Of a stretch of DNA of 64,000 bases, positions 1-8,664 are shown one piece after another. A program made the translations under genes and the position numbers. The stretch's first letter is position 1. Each line of letters begins with the position of its first letter. The notes under the pieces were generated by a model, which had not been told where the DNA came from, did no database searches, and saw only the letters and a program-made list of their open reading frames with translations. Source of the DNA: CAZLFQ01 sp044229535 (GTDB lineage Bacteria > Pseudomonadota > Alphaproteobacteria > Rickettsiales > Midichloriaceae); the NCBI GenBank assembly GCA_044229535.1, contig JBGASU010000001.1, positions 248,001-312,000 on the forward strand, given 5' to 3'.

Positions 1-6
1 GAGTAC

Positions 7-35
7 TGGATTGCTTCACTGCATTCGCAATGACG
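7..35. repeat. Dispersed 'GCAATGACG / TGGATTGCTTC' type repeat, one copy
   Basis: The stretch begins TGGATTGCTTC and ends CGCAATGACG, so on the minus strand it reads CGTCATTG...GAAGCAATCCA. Short palindromic repeats of this form are scattered through intergenic regions of Rickettsia and several other bacteria. Only one copy was noticed here, and it lies in the gene-free first 160 bases. Assignment rests on remembered similarity, not a search. Confidence 0.5.
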
Positions 36-75
36 CTTTAATTAGTATATTTGCATTCTATTCCATTTTCAAAAG

Positions 76-93
76 TTAGGCTAGATAAGTTTG
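76..93 (+). repeat. Direct repeat, left copy (18 bp)
   Basis: The 18-mer starting TTAGGCTAGATAAG is repeated exactly at 1921-1938, where it spans the stop codon of the DUF2269 gene. Both copies are preceded by a similar TTTCAAAA stretch. The left copy therefore looks like the 3' tail of a lost or duplicated DUF2269-type gene. Confidence 0.7.
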
Positions 94-163
94 TATTCAT
101 ATTATTCTTTAATTGCTTTTTTAATCTGCTAAACTTTTATTATAAATAAGCATATCTTTTATA

Positions 164-1462
164 ATGTCGTTACAAAATATATTAGTAATTGGCTCTACAG
201 GTTTTATCGGGTCGTATATCACGGCTCGCGTTATAAAAGCTGGATATAGTGTCAAGTGCGCTGTAAGAGATGTTGCTCTGGCTAAAAATAAATTTCCTAG
301 CTGTGATGTTGTAAAATTTGATTTTAACAATCTAAATTCACAAGAATTATTAAAGCATCTTAAAGAAGTCGATGTAGTAATTAATGTAGCAGGAGTTTTA
401 AATAATAGTTTTTTAAATGATATAAAAGCAGTTCATTCTAAAGGCCCAAAAGAGTTATTAGATTTATGCATTGAAGCTAAAGTTAAAAGATTTATTCATA
501 TTTCAGCACTTGGTATTGAAAATGAAAAAGAAACCAGTTATTCAAATACAAAAAAAGAATTTGATAAATATCTAGCAAGCAATAAAAAAATTGATTGGGT
601 AATATTGCGGCCTTCTTTGGTCTATGCCTCTGGATGTTTTGGGGGCACGTCGTTACTTAGAGGGTTGGCATCGTTGCCGTTTTTTATTCCATTAATTGGT
701 GATGGCAAACAAAAATTTCAACCTGTGCATATGGATGATTTAACTTCAATAGTTGAAGGCTGTGTACTTTTTCCAAAAAAGATACAAAAGCTTTTTGATG
801 TAGTTGGTTCAGAAGTCGTTACTGTCGAGCACATACTCAAGAAACTTAGAGGACAATTGGGGTTAAGAGAAGTTAAAAGTATTAGAATATCTGAATTCGT
901 AGTAAATATTACTGCAAAGTTAGCAGATTTATTTGGTTGTGGTCCTCTTAGTTCCACATCATTAAAAATGATGCAGCATCCTAATATAGGAAATTCTGCT
1001 CCGATAGTTAAGTTTTTAAAAATAATTCCAAGAGGTTTTGATCAAGGGATTGAAACAACGCCGCTAACAGTTCAATCGTTATGGCATGCAAGATTGTATT
1101 TACTAAAGCCATTAATGCTTTTTATATTGGCAATCTTTTGGATTCTTAGCGGAGCAATACCATTATTTGCAGATAATAGTGTGGCCTTGAACTTAATTAA
1201 TAAATCAGGCTTCTCTTCTGAAATATCTTTAATGTTGTTTTACCTTATGTGTAGTTTTGATATTTTATTAGGCACCTCTCTATTATTTAGAAAATTTAGA
1301 CATAAAAGCTTGCAATTACAGTTTTGGTTAGTGTTAATCTATACGCTATCAATAAGCTATATTAATCCTCATTTATGGTTGGATCCTTTGGGTTCTCTTA
1401 TGAAGAATATACCTGTATTAATGCTAATTTTATTTTTAATATCTATTGATGAGGATAAATGA
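164..1462 (+). CDS. SDR-family NAD(P)-binding protein fused to a DoxX-like membrane domain
   Basis: The 432-residue protein starts with a Rossmann glycine motif (GSTGFIG, residues 10-16) and carries a YxxxK pair near residues 126-130, as in atypical/extended SDR enzymes of the NDUFA9/epimerase type. From about residue 305 the character changes to four hydrophobic segments, which fits a DoxX-like domain; SDR-DoxX fusions are known in proteobacteria. The substrate is unknown. The stop codon overlaps the start of the DUF2269 gene (ATGA), so the two are probably translated together. The fusion suggests a redox or quinone-related role at the inner membrane, but this is inference. Confidence 0.8.
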   Translation: MSLQNILVIGSTGFIGSYITARVIKAGYSVKCAVRDVALAKNKFPSCDVVKFDFNNLNSQELLKHLKEVDVVINVAGVLNNSFLNDIKAVHSKGPKELLDLCIEAKVKRFIHISALGIENEKETSYSNTKKEFDKYLASNKKIDWVILRPSLVYASGCFGGTSLLRGLASLPFFIPLIGDGKQKFQPVHMDDLTSIVEGCVLFPKKIQKLFDVVGSEVVTVEHILKKLRGQLGLREVKSIRISEFVVNITAKLADLFGCGPLSSTSLKMMQHPNIGNSAPIVKFLKIIPRGFDQGIETTPLTVQSLWHARLYLLKPLMLFILAIFWILSGAIPLFADNSVALNLINKSGFSSEISLMLFYLMCSFDILLGTSLLFRKFRHKSLQLQFWLVLIYTLSISYINPHLWLDPLGSLMKNIPVLMLILFLISIDEDK

Positions 1463-1929
1463 TTGATTGGTATCCTATATATAAAATCATTCATATAATT
1501 AGTTCTACGGTTCTATTCGGAACTGGTTTGGGTACTGCCTTTTTTATGTGGTGGGGAAATAAAACTGGCGATTTAAAAGTAAAATACTTTGTTGCTAAAA
1601 CTACAGTACTTGCAGATTTTATATTTACCACACCCGCAGTAATAATTCAGCCAATTACAGGGATTTTATTAATTCATAATGTTGGTTATGGCTATTTTGA
1701 GAAATGGTTAGTGTATTCATATATTCTATTTATTTTGACTGGTCTTTGCTGGCTGCCAGTTGTTTGGATTCAAATTCAATTGCGCAATATGTTGGCCTTA
1801 GCTGTAAAAAACGATACAAAACTACCTGATGAATACTATACATTATTTAAAATTTGGTTTTGTTTAGGTTGGCCAGCATTTATATCAGTAATCATGATAT
1901 TTTGGTTGATGATTTCAAAATTAGGCTAG
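1459..1929 (+). CDS. DUF2269 family integral membrane protein
   Basis: This 156-residue protein has four predicted membrane segments and the typical DUF2269 opening (WYPIYKIIHIISSTVLFGTG), with a histidine in the first helix. Its length fits the family. It overlaps the SDR-DoxX gene by four bases. DUF2269 proteins have no established biochemical role; pairing with an SDR-DoxX protein is a recurrent arrangement and suggests a joint membrane function. The stop codon lies inside the right copy of the 18-bp direct repeat. Confidence 0.85.
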   Translation: MIDWYPIYKIIHIISSTVLFGTGLGTAFFMWWGNKTGDLKVKYFVAKTTVLADFIFTTPAVIIQPITGILLIHNVGYGYFEKWLVYSYILFILTGLCWLPVVWIQIQLRNMLALAVKNDTKLPDEYYTLFKIWFCLGWPAFISVIMIFWLMISKLG

Positions 1930-1938
1930 ATAAGTTTG
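1921..1938 (+). repeat. Direct repeat, right copy (18 bp)
   Basis: Exact match to 76-93. It covers the last codons and stop of the DUF2269 gene and the first bases after it, so the two copies bracket the SDR-DUF2269 gene pair. Confidence 0.7.
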
Positions 1939-2000
1939 CTACCAAAACTTGCTAATACTGCCACAGTGATTTATCTTCTTCCTAAATTAAGTTGGTATAT

Positions 2001-3356
2001 ATGGCAAACAAGCAAGAAAAAATAGCAATTGTCGGGGCAGGCTTTGCAGGGCTTGCTGCTGGTTATAGACTCAAGCAATTAGGCTTTGAAAACATCGAAG
2101 TTTACGAAGCACGCGAGAGAGTAGGTGGTCGAGTATTTTCTCTGAAATTCAATAATGCAGGCAAAGAAGCAATCGCTGAAATGGGTGGCTGGAATATTCT
2201 CGATGGTGGATCACCACGCTATATAAATAAAATTTCTGAAGAACTAGGCTTAAGCATTGGCGGCACGATGTTCAAGATTTCAGACAAGCTATTTCATAAC
2301 GGAGTTTTCTATAACTTATCTAAACTCCTTAAGGACTTTGTTTCTAAGTTCGGAGATGATGAAATTCTTAAAAATACTATTAGAGATTTGGCTGAAAAGC
2401 ATTCAAACATGGACGATATTATGAAGGAGCTTTTCAAGAGCGATGAGCTTCTATACTTAAGTTCTGCATTTAGAATCGCGGCATATGAGGGTGGAAATCC
2501 GAAAGATATCTCTTCAAAATTATGGATGAACTTATACCACGTCTTACATTGTGGTCTTGCTGGCGTGCACCAAACGGAAGAAATAGAAATTCAGTACATC
2601 GAAGGTGGTAATGCCATGTTAGCCTTAGGTATGAGTGATTTTTTAGAACCTCATGTACATTTGGGTTACGTTTTAAACCATATTGAATCTTCAGATGAAT
2701 CCATAAAACTTGGTTTTGCAAATGGTGAGAAAGTGACGTGTGATAAACTTATATTTGCTGCGCCATTATCTGTATTGAACGATATTGAAATTGATCCCAA
2801 TGTGATTCCAACTGACCGTTTAGATTTTCTAAAGAAAGTAAAATATGGCACTACTGGTAAAATTATAAGTGATAAGTCGCAAGATGTGGCTGATAACTTT
2901 GTAATGACAGACGGCATCTCACTTTTCCAACCACACGGCTTTCCATATATTCACATGTTTGTTGCCGGTGAAGAAGGTAGAAACTTGAAAACTATCCACA
3001 GGGATTTATATAGCAAAGCCATTAAAGCACTTGATGGTGAAATATGCGAAGAGCTTATTATAGTTGAGGCCGATGACAATGTTCAACTTAAGGAATATTC
3101 ATGCCCAGTTACACATTTTTGGGTTGATGATCCTTATGCAAAAGGCTCATATTCATTCAGGTCAGTTGAAACATATGACCGGATATATGAATTCATTACC
3201 ATTAATAATATGACTTTTAGAGAACCATATTCGCCTATTAACAATAAAGTGTTCTTTGTTGGTGAGCATGCTCCAATTGACGCAGATATTGGCACCATGG
3301 AAGGTGCGGTGGAGTCTGGATATAGGGTGGCGGAGTTTATAGAGAGTTTAAATTGA
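2001..3356 (+). CDS. FAD-dependent amine oxidase-like protein
   Basis: The 451-residue protein carries the dinucleotide-binding motif VGAGFAGLAAG at the N-terminus (residues 11-21), an ExRxRVGGR segment shortly after, and the C-terminal FAD motif GEH...GTMEGAVESG. This is the layout of the flavin monoamine oxidase/protoporphyrinogen oxidase superfamily. The substrate cannot be told from sequence. An in-frame TTG lies 9 bases upstream, but the ATG at 2001 places the glycine motif at the usual distance from the start. No signal peptide is visible, so a cytoplasmic location is likely. Its 3' end overlaps the convergent erpA gene by 9 bp. Confidence 0.85.
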   Translation: MANKQEKIAIVGAGFAGLAAGYRLKQLGFENIEVYEARERVGGRVFSLKFNNAGKEAIAEMGGWNILDGGSPRYINKISEELGLSIGGTMFKISDKLFHNGVFYNLSKLLKDFVSKFGDDEILKNTIRDLAEKHSNMDDIMKELFKSDELLYLSSAFRIAAYEGGNPKDISSKLWMNLYHVLHCGLAGVHQTEEIEIQYIEGGNAMLALGMSDFLEPHVHLGYVLNHIESSDESIKLGFANGEKVTCDKLIFAAPLSVLNDIEIDPNVIPTDRLDFLKKVKYGTTGKIISDKSQDVADNFVMTDGISLFQPHGFPYIHMFVAGEEGRNLKTIHRDLYSKAIKALDGEICEELIIVEADDNVQLKEYSCPVTHFWVDDPYAKGSYSFRSVETYDRIYEFITINNMTFREPYSPINNKVFFVGEHAPIDADIGTMEGAVESGYRVAEFIESLN

Positions 3357-3683
3357 AAACGAATTTCCGCAGCCGCATTTTGCTGTGGCGTTTGGGTTTT
3401 TGATTTCAAAGCCAGCAGAGCCTAAATCTTCTACATAATCGATTTTAGAGTCTTTCAGAAACCCTATAGAAATATCATCTATTGCAATGCGTGCTTTGTT
3501 CTTTTCAATGATGATGTCTTTATCATTTGTTTTATCATCAAAGTCATATTTATATTGAAAACCTGAGCAGCCTCCACCCAATACAGTAATTCTGAAAAAT
3601 AGGGTAGGCTTATTCTCCTGCTCAAATAAATAAGCAATTCTTCTGGCTGCGTTATCGGTAATTTCAAAGTTATTTTGGGTCAT
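3348..3683 (-). CDS. erpA: Iron-sulfur cluster insertion protein ErpA (A-type carrier)
   Basis: The 111-residue protein has the three conserved A-type carrier cysteines: C39 in GGGCSGF and C103/C105 in the C-terminal CGCGNSFSI. The ending is closer to ErpA than to IscA or SufA. It accepts Fe-S clusters and passes them to target apoproteins in the cytoplasm. Length is normal. No other isc or suf genes are adjacent; the gene is convergent with the amine-oxidase-like gene and divergent from maeB. Assignment to ErpA rather than another A-type carrier is probable, not certain. Confidence 0.85.
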   Translation of the reverse strand: MTQNNFEITDNAARRIAYLFEQENKPTLFFRITVLGGGCSGFQYKYDFDDKTNDKDIIIEKNKARIAIDDISIGFLKDSKIDYVEDLGSAGFEIKNPNATAKCGCGNSFSI

Positions 3684-3923
3684 ATTGGCGATTATACATT
3701 ATTTCTATTAGATCTTCAAGGGTATGTAAGGTTGTAAATAACAGAGTTTATTCTGTTAGAATAAGTGTTGCGTACATCATATATGCTGTTAAATGAGTTA
3801 CGAATCGCTGTGTATTGCAATGCAGCAAAATATGAGGTTTATCCATAGATATAATAAAAATCAGTTCTGTTTTTAAATTATAATGCTAATATAAGACTAT
3901 AACTTGCAAGATGATTCTCAATT

Positions 3924-6263
3924 ATGTCAAAAGCTAGATCTAAGTCTGTTAAACCAGCCAAAAAACTACCAGTTCAAAATAAAAAAGTAACTACCCAAGA
4001 AAAAGAGAACACTCTTTATGCTGAAGCTCTGGACTTTCACGCCAAAGAGCCTAAAGGCAAGGTTGCATTAGATATGCCGAAGCCGCTGACTAACCAAAGA
4101 GATCTATCATTAGCATATTCTCCAGGTGTTGCCGCGCCATGTTTAGAAATTCATAAAGATCCAAGTAAAGCTTATGAATACACTGCGAAAGGAAATTATG
4201 TTGCGGTTATTTCAAATGGAACAGCGGTATTAGGGCTGGGTAATCTTGGTGCGCTTGCAAGCAAGCCAGTAATGGAAGGAAAAGCCGTATTGTTCAAAAG
4301 ATTTGCCGATATTGATGCTGTTGATATAGAAGTTTCAACTGAAGATCCTGAGAAGTTTATTAATGCTGTTAGGTATCTCGGTGCATCTTGGGGTGGGATT
4401 AATCTAGAAGATATAAAAGCACCAGAATGCTTTGTAATCGAAAGTGAATTAAAGAAGCTGATGGATATCCCAGTGTTTCATGATGATCAACATGGGACAG
4501 CAATTATTACAGTTGCGGGCTTAATTAATGCTGCTCACATTACTGGTAGAAAACTTGAAGATATGAAAGTAGTGGTAAATGGTGCAGGTGCCGCCGCTAT
4601 TGCCTGCGTAGAATTAATCAAGAGTGTTGGTGTTAGAAAAAACAATGTTATCCTTTGTGATACCAAGGGAGTAATCTACGAAGGCAGAAAAGATGGAATG
4701 AATCAGTGGAAATCAGCTCATGCTGTGAAAACAAAACTCAGAACGCTTGCTGAAGCACTAGAAGGGGCTGATGTATTCTTAGGACTTTCGGTGAAAGATG
4801 CAGTGACTCCGCAAATGGTGAAAGGCATGGCGAGTAAGCCCATTATTTTTGCGATGGCAAATCCAGATCCTGAAATTACCCCTATGCAAGTGAAGGCAGT
4901 TCGAGATGATGCGATTGTTGCAACTGGTCGTTCGGACTATGCTAATCAAGTAAATAATGTTATGGGTTTCCCATACATATTCCGCGGTGCGTTGGACGTT
5001 CAAGCTTCTACAATCAATGATGCTATGAAAATAGCTGCAGCGCGTGCAGTAGCTCAGATAGCTCGTGAAGATGTGCCAGAAGAAGTATCGGCAGCATATG
5101 CTGGTAGAAAATTGAAATATGGCCCAGAATACATAATACCAACGCCATTTGATCCTAGATTGATATACGTTGTGCCAATAGCAGTGGCACAAGCAGCTAT
5201 GGAGTCTGGAGTGGCTAAAAAACCTATTAAAGATTTTAACGATTACAGAAGACACTTAGCTTCAAGGTTGAATCCAACAAACAACTTAATGAACCTATTC
5301 TTCGAAAGATTAAAGTCAGAGCCTAAGAGAATGATTTTTTCTGAAGGTGATGAAGAGCAAATGGTTCGTGCAGCTGTTCAATGGCGAAACCAAGGTTATG
5401 GTACTCCAGTTCTTGTTGGTTATGAAGAGGGAATTAAGAAAAAGCTTAGGGCAATTGGTGCTAGTGTAAAAGGTATAGAAATTACTAATGCTGCATTAAA
5501 TGAAAATACACCAAAATACATCTCCCAACTATACACAAAATTACAACGAAAAGGCTACTTACAAAGAGATTGCGCTAGAATGGTGAAGCGTGATAGAAAT
5601 ATTTTCTCATCTATGATGCTTGAAAACGGTGAAGCTGATGCAATGATCACAGGTTTAACACGTCCGTATATTGCTTCTTTGGATGACGTTACTAAAATAA
5701 TAGATAAACAAGAAAATAAAATTTTATTTGGTTTATCGGCGATGTTGAGTCGTGGCAGAACTATATTCATTGCTGATACAACTATAAATGAAATTCCTAC
5801 CTCAGAAGAGCTTGTGGATATAGCTATTCAAGCAGCTCATGAAGTAAGGCATCTTGGCCATGAGCCAAGAGTTGCATTTATTTCATTCTCCAACTTTGGT
5901 AACCCAATGCGTGAAAAAGCGGAGAGAGTGAGAAATGCAGTAACTTTGATGGATAAAAGAACAGATATAGATTTTGAATACGATGGGGAAATGCAGGCGA
6001 ATGTTGCATTAAATCCAGATATGTTAAAGCTTTACCCTTTCTGTAGACTCAGTCAGCCTGCAAACGTCCTTATTATGCCAGCATTACATAGCGCAAACAT
6101 ATCGGCTAAATTGTTACAGGAGCTAGGTGGTTGTACTCTCATTGGGCCTGTTTTATGTGGTTTAAGCAAGCCAGTGCAGATTTTAACAATGGGTGCGCGT
6201 GAAACAGATATTCTAAATCTTGCAGCTTTATGTGCTCATAGAATTGAGAAATGCGGTAAGTAG
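3924..6263 (+). CDS. maeB: NADP-dependent malic enzyme with phosphotransacetylase domain
   Basis: This 779-residue protein is the two-domain type of malic enzyme: residues about 40-430 hold the malic enzyme part (catalytic Tyr region SLAYSPGVAAPC near residue 64, metal-binding FHDDQHGTA near 185, NADP-site VVNGAGAAA), and residues about 455-779 hold a phosphotransacetylase-like domain. It converts malate to pyruvate with CO2 release and NADPH formation; the C-terminal domain usually acts in allosteric control by acetyl-CoA rather than catalysis. The first 30 residues form a Lys-rich extension (MSKARSKSVKPAKK...) that is not part of the fold. A 240-bp gap in front has room for its own promoter. 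Confidence 0.95.
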   Translation: MSKARSKSVKPAKKLPVQNKKVTTQEKENTLYAEALDFHAKEPKGKVALDMPKPLTNQRDLSLAYSPGVAAPCLEIHKDPSKAYEYTAKGNYVAVISNGTAVLGLGNLGALASKPVMEGKAVLFKRFADIDAVDIEVSTEDPEKFINAVRYLGASWGGINLEDIKAPECFVIESELKKLMDIPVFHDDQHGTAIITVAGLINAAHITGRKLEDMKVVVNGAGAAAIACVELIKSVGVRKNNVILCDTKGVIYEGRKDGMNQWKSAHAVKTKLRTLAEALEGADVFLGLSVKDAVTPQMVKGMASKPIIFAMANPDPEITPMQVKAVRDDAIVATGRSDYANQVNNVMGFPYIFRGALDVQASTINDAMKIAAARAVAQIAREDVPEEVSAAYAGRKLKYGPEYIIPTPFDPRLIYVVPIAVAQAAMESGVAKKPIKDFNDYRRHLASRLNPTNNLMNLFFERLKSEPKRMIFSEGDEEQMVRAAVQWRNQGYGTPVLVGYEEGIKKKLRAIGASVKGIEITNAALNENTPKYISQLYTKLQRKGYLQRDCARMVKRDRNIFSSMMLENGEADAMITGLTRPYIASLDDVTKIIDKQENKILFGLSAMLSRGRTIFIADTTINEIPTSEELVDIAIQAAHEVRHLGHEPRVAFISFSNFGNPMREKAERVRNAVTLMDKRTDIDFEYDGEMQANVALNPDMLKLYPFCRLSQPANVLIMPALHSANISAKLLQELGGCTLIGPVLCGLSKPVQILTMGARETDILNLAALCAHRIEKCGK

Positions 6264-6336
6264 AAGTTAATTTTATACATCGGCATATTAGCCTTTTTAC
6301 ATACTTTGTCACTGCTGTCCTGTGATACATAATCTA

Positions 6337-6365
6337 TTGACTTGGCTTATAGTAAAATATATTAT
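6337..6365 (+). promoter_or_regulatory. Sigma70-type promoter of the surface-sugar operon
   Basis: A -35 TTGACT (6337-6342) and a -10 TATTAT (6360-6365) are separated by exactly 17 bp. Transcription would begin near 6372, about 30 bases before the epimerase start codon. It is the only strong promoter candidate noticed ahead of the gene run to 16.7 kb. Confidence 0.65.
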
Positions 6366-6400
6366 TCATCTGTCAATTATAGCAATAATTCAGGACGCAA

Positions 6401-7390
6401 ATGGATTTAAAAGGAAAGAAATTAGTTGTAATCGGAGGAGCTGGACTTATTGGCTCCCATACAGTGGATCAATTGTTGCAAGAAGATATAAAGGAACTGA
6501 TTGTTTACGATAATTTTGTTAGAGGCACGCACGAAAATATTGCTAATGCTACAAAAGACCCAAGAGTACGTGTTTTTGAAGTTGGTGGCGATATATGCCA
6601 AACCGATATATTGAATGAAGCTTTAAAAAATGCTGATGGAGTTTTTCATTTTGCCGCACTATGGCTTTTGCAATGTCATGATTTTCCAGAGTCGGCATTT
6701 AAAGTGAATATAGAAGGAACTTTTAACATTCTTAATGCTTGCGTAAAAAATAATGTAAAACGACTTGTTTATTCTTCTTCTGCTTCAGTTTATGGTGATG
6801 CGGAGAGAGAACCTATGGACGAGGAGCATCCATTTAACAATAAAACTTTTTATGGAGCTACAAAAATTGCAGGCGAAGCTATGGCTCGAGCTTATTATAA
6901 TAGATATAAGCTTCCTTATGTGGGGCTGCGCTATATGAATGTTTATGGTCCAAGGCAAGATTATAAAGGCGCTTATATTGCTGTAATAATGAAAATGCTT
7001 GATAATATTAGTAAGGGGTTGCCACCGGTACTGTTCGGCGATGGATCTCAAGCGTATGATTTTGTCTATGTTAAAGACTGTGCGTTAGCTAATATTATGG
7101 CGATGAAAGCTGAAACTTTGGATCAGTTTTATAACGTAGGCACTGGGGTCAGAACAAGTTTAAAAGAGCTGGCGCAGATTGTTTTGGGATTAACTCAGTC
7201 AAAATTAGAAATATCCTATGAAGCTGGGGGCTTAACTTTTGTAAAAAACAGAATAGGTTGCCCTAAGAAAGCTAAAAAAGATTTGAATTTTACCTATAAG
7301 ACTGATCTTAAAACGGGATTGCAAGAACTAATTAAGTGGCGTAACGAACATATGGATCAGGTTGAGCAAAGGAGGCTAAGTGTTGCCTAG
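6401..7390 (+). CDS. NAD-dependent nucleotide-sugar epimerase/dehydratase
   Basis: The 329-residue protein is an extended SDR with the Rossmann motif GGAGLIGSH (residues 12-20), the catalytic SSSASVYG and YGATK segments (Tyr/Lys pair near residues 150-154) and the family ending seen in UDP-sugar 4-epimerases. It probably interconverts or dehydrates a nucleotide-linked sugar in the cytoplasm. It is the first gene of a run that includes aminotransferases and formyltransferases, so its product is likely a precursor for an amino or formamido sugar. Specificity (UDP, GDP or dTDP sugar) cannot be read from sequence. Confidence 0.85.
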   Translation: MDLKGKKLVVIGGAGLIGSHTVDQLLQEDIKELIVYDNFVRGTHENIANATKDPRVRVFEVGGDICQTDILNEALKNADGVFHFAALWLLQCHDFPESAFKVNIEGTFNILNACVKNNVKRLVYSSSASVYGDAEREPMDEEHPFNNKTFYGATKIAGEAMARAYYNRYKLPYVGLRYMNVYGPRQDYKGAYIAVIMKMLDNISKGLPPVLFGDGSQAYDFVYVKDCALANIMAMKAETLDQFYNVGTGVRTSLKELAQIVLGLTQSKLEISYEAGGLTFVKNRIGCPKKAKKDLNFTYKTDLKTGLQELIKWRNEHMDQVEQRRLSVA

Positions 7391-7498
7391 TAACCAAGGT
7401 TTCAATATGTCTACAATACCTGACACAAAATTGGATAGTTTTTCAGAAAATGAAGTTAAGGCGATTAAATTATTAGCTCTTTGAGGAGTATTATTTAC

Positions 7499-8662
7499 AT
7501 GAATTCACAGAAAGAAACAAATTTTAGAAAAATTCCAATAGCGGTACCATCATTAGGTGACGAAGAGTGGCAAGCTATACGCGAACCATTAATGAGTGGT
7601 TGGCTCACTCAGGGGCCTAAAGTCGCTCAATTTGAGAAAAATTTTGCAGAAATGCATGAAGTAAAAAGCGCTCTAGCAGTAACTTCTTGCACTACTGGCC
7701 TGCACTTAGCTTTGGCAGCTATGGGTGTTGAAGAAGGTGATGAAGTTATAGTGCCAGCTTTTTCATGGGTTGCTACGGCGAATGTAGTACTATACTGCGG
7801 TGCAAAGCCAGTTTTCTGTGATGTAGATACTAGAACTTACAACATCATTCCTGAAGAAGTTGCTAAAAAAATCACACCTAAAACTAAGGCTATAATTCCT
7901 GTCCATCTGTTTGGATTATGCTCAGATATAGATGCTATTAAATCAGTTATTCCTGAAAATATAATGATTCTTGAAGATGCCGCTTGCGCTGCAGGAGCTT
8001 CTTATAAAAGCAGATTTGCAGGCTCTTTAGGTGATATGGGTGCCTTTTCTTTTCATCCACGCAAATCCATTACTACTGGGGAAGGGGGTATGGTTACTAC
8101 AAATAATTCGAAGTTAGCCAATAGGTCTGAAATAATGAGAAATCATGGTGCAGAGATTTCAGAAGAAGTAAGGCATAATAGCTCTAAACCATATATACTG
8201 CCAGATTTTCATATGATGGGATTTAACTATAGAATGACGGACTTGCAAGCTGCGGTTGGTATAGTGCAATTAGAAAAATTGAACGGCTTTATTCAAGAGC
8301 GTCAAAAATGGGCAGATTATTATAAAGAACATCTACGAGATATAAAATGGTTGAGATTTCAAGAGGTGCCAAGTTACTGTACTCAACATGCTTGGCAAGC
8401 ATTTGTATGCTATGTAGACCCAAAATTAGCGCCTTTACCAAGAAATCAAATAATGGATATTTTACAACAAAAAGGAATTGCTACCAGACCTGGTACACAC
8501 GCTATCCATATGCTAGGATTTTATAGAAAAAAATATAATATAAAACCCGAAGATTTCCCTGGTGCGCAAGCTTGTGATGCTAATACGATGGCGATACCTC
8601 TGCATAATAAAATGACTAAAGAAGATTTCGATTATATAATTGAAGCCATTAAGAGTATTTAG
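7499..8662 (+). CDS. DegT/DnrJ/EryC1/StrS family sugar aminotransferase
   Basis: The 387-residue PLP enzyme has the family fingerprint: VTSCTTGLHLAL near the cofactor phosphate site, the EDAACAAGA Asp region and the Schiff-base lysine K189 in SFHPRKSITTGEGGM. It transfers an amino group, usually from glutamate, onto a keto-sugar nucleotide. The start at 7499 follows a TTGAGGAG ribosome-binding site with normal spacing; an in-frame TTG at 7481 lies inside that site and is unlikely. Placement after the epimerase and before AsnB fits amino-sugar synthesis for a surface polysaccharide. Confidence 0.9.
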   Translation: MNSQKETNFRKIPIAVPSLGDEEWQAIREPLMSGWLTQGPKVAQFEKNFAEMHEVKSALAVTSCTTGLHLALAAMGVEEGDEVIVPAFSWVATANVVLYCGAKPVFCDVDTRTYNIIPEEVAKKITPKTKAIIPVHLFGLCSDIDAIKSVIPENIMILEDAACAAGASYKSRFAGSLGDMGAFSFHPRKSITTGEGGMVTTNNSKLANRSEIMRNHGAEISEEVRHNSSKPYILPDFHMMGFNYRMTDLQAAVGIVQLEKLNGFIQERQKWADYYKEHLRDIKWLRFQEVPSYCTQHAWQAFVCYVDPKLAPLPRNQIMDILQQKGIATRPGTHAIHMLGFYRKKYNIKPEDFPGAQACDANTMAIPLHNKMTKEDFDYIIEAIKSI

Positions 8663-8664
8663 TT

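Noticed and set aside
4779..5255. Long minus-strand open frame inside maeB
   Set aside because: It is a shadow of the maeB reading frame, with atypical composition rich in Cys, His, Trp and Tyr and no ribosome-binding site.
7407..7484. A 25-codon frame (MSTIPDTKLDSF...) between the epimerase and the first aminotransferase, ending in the next gene's ribosome-binding site
   Set aside because: It has only a weak AAGG upstream and no recognisable homology. It may be a coupled leader peptide or a remnant, but the evidence is too thin to call a gene.
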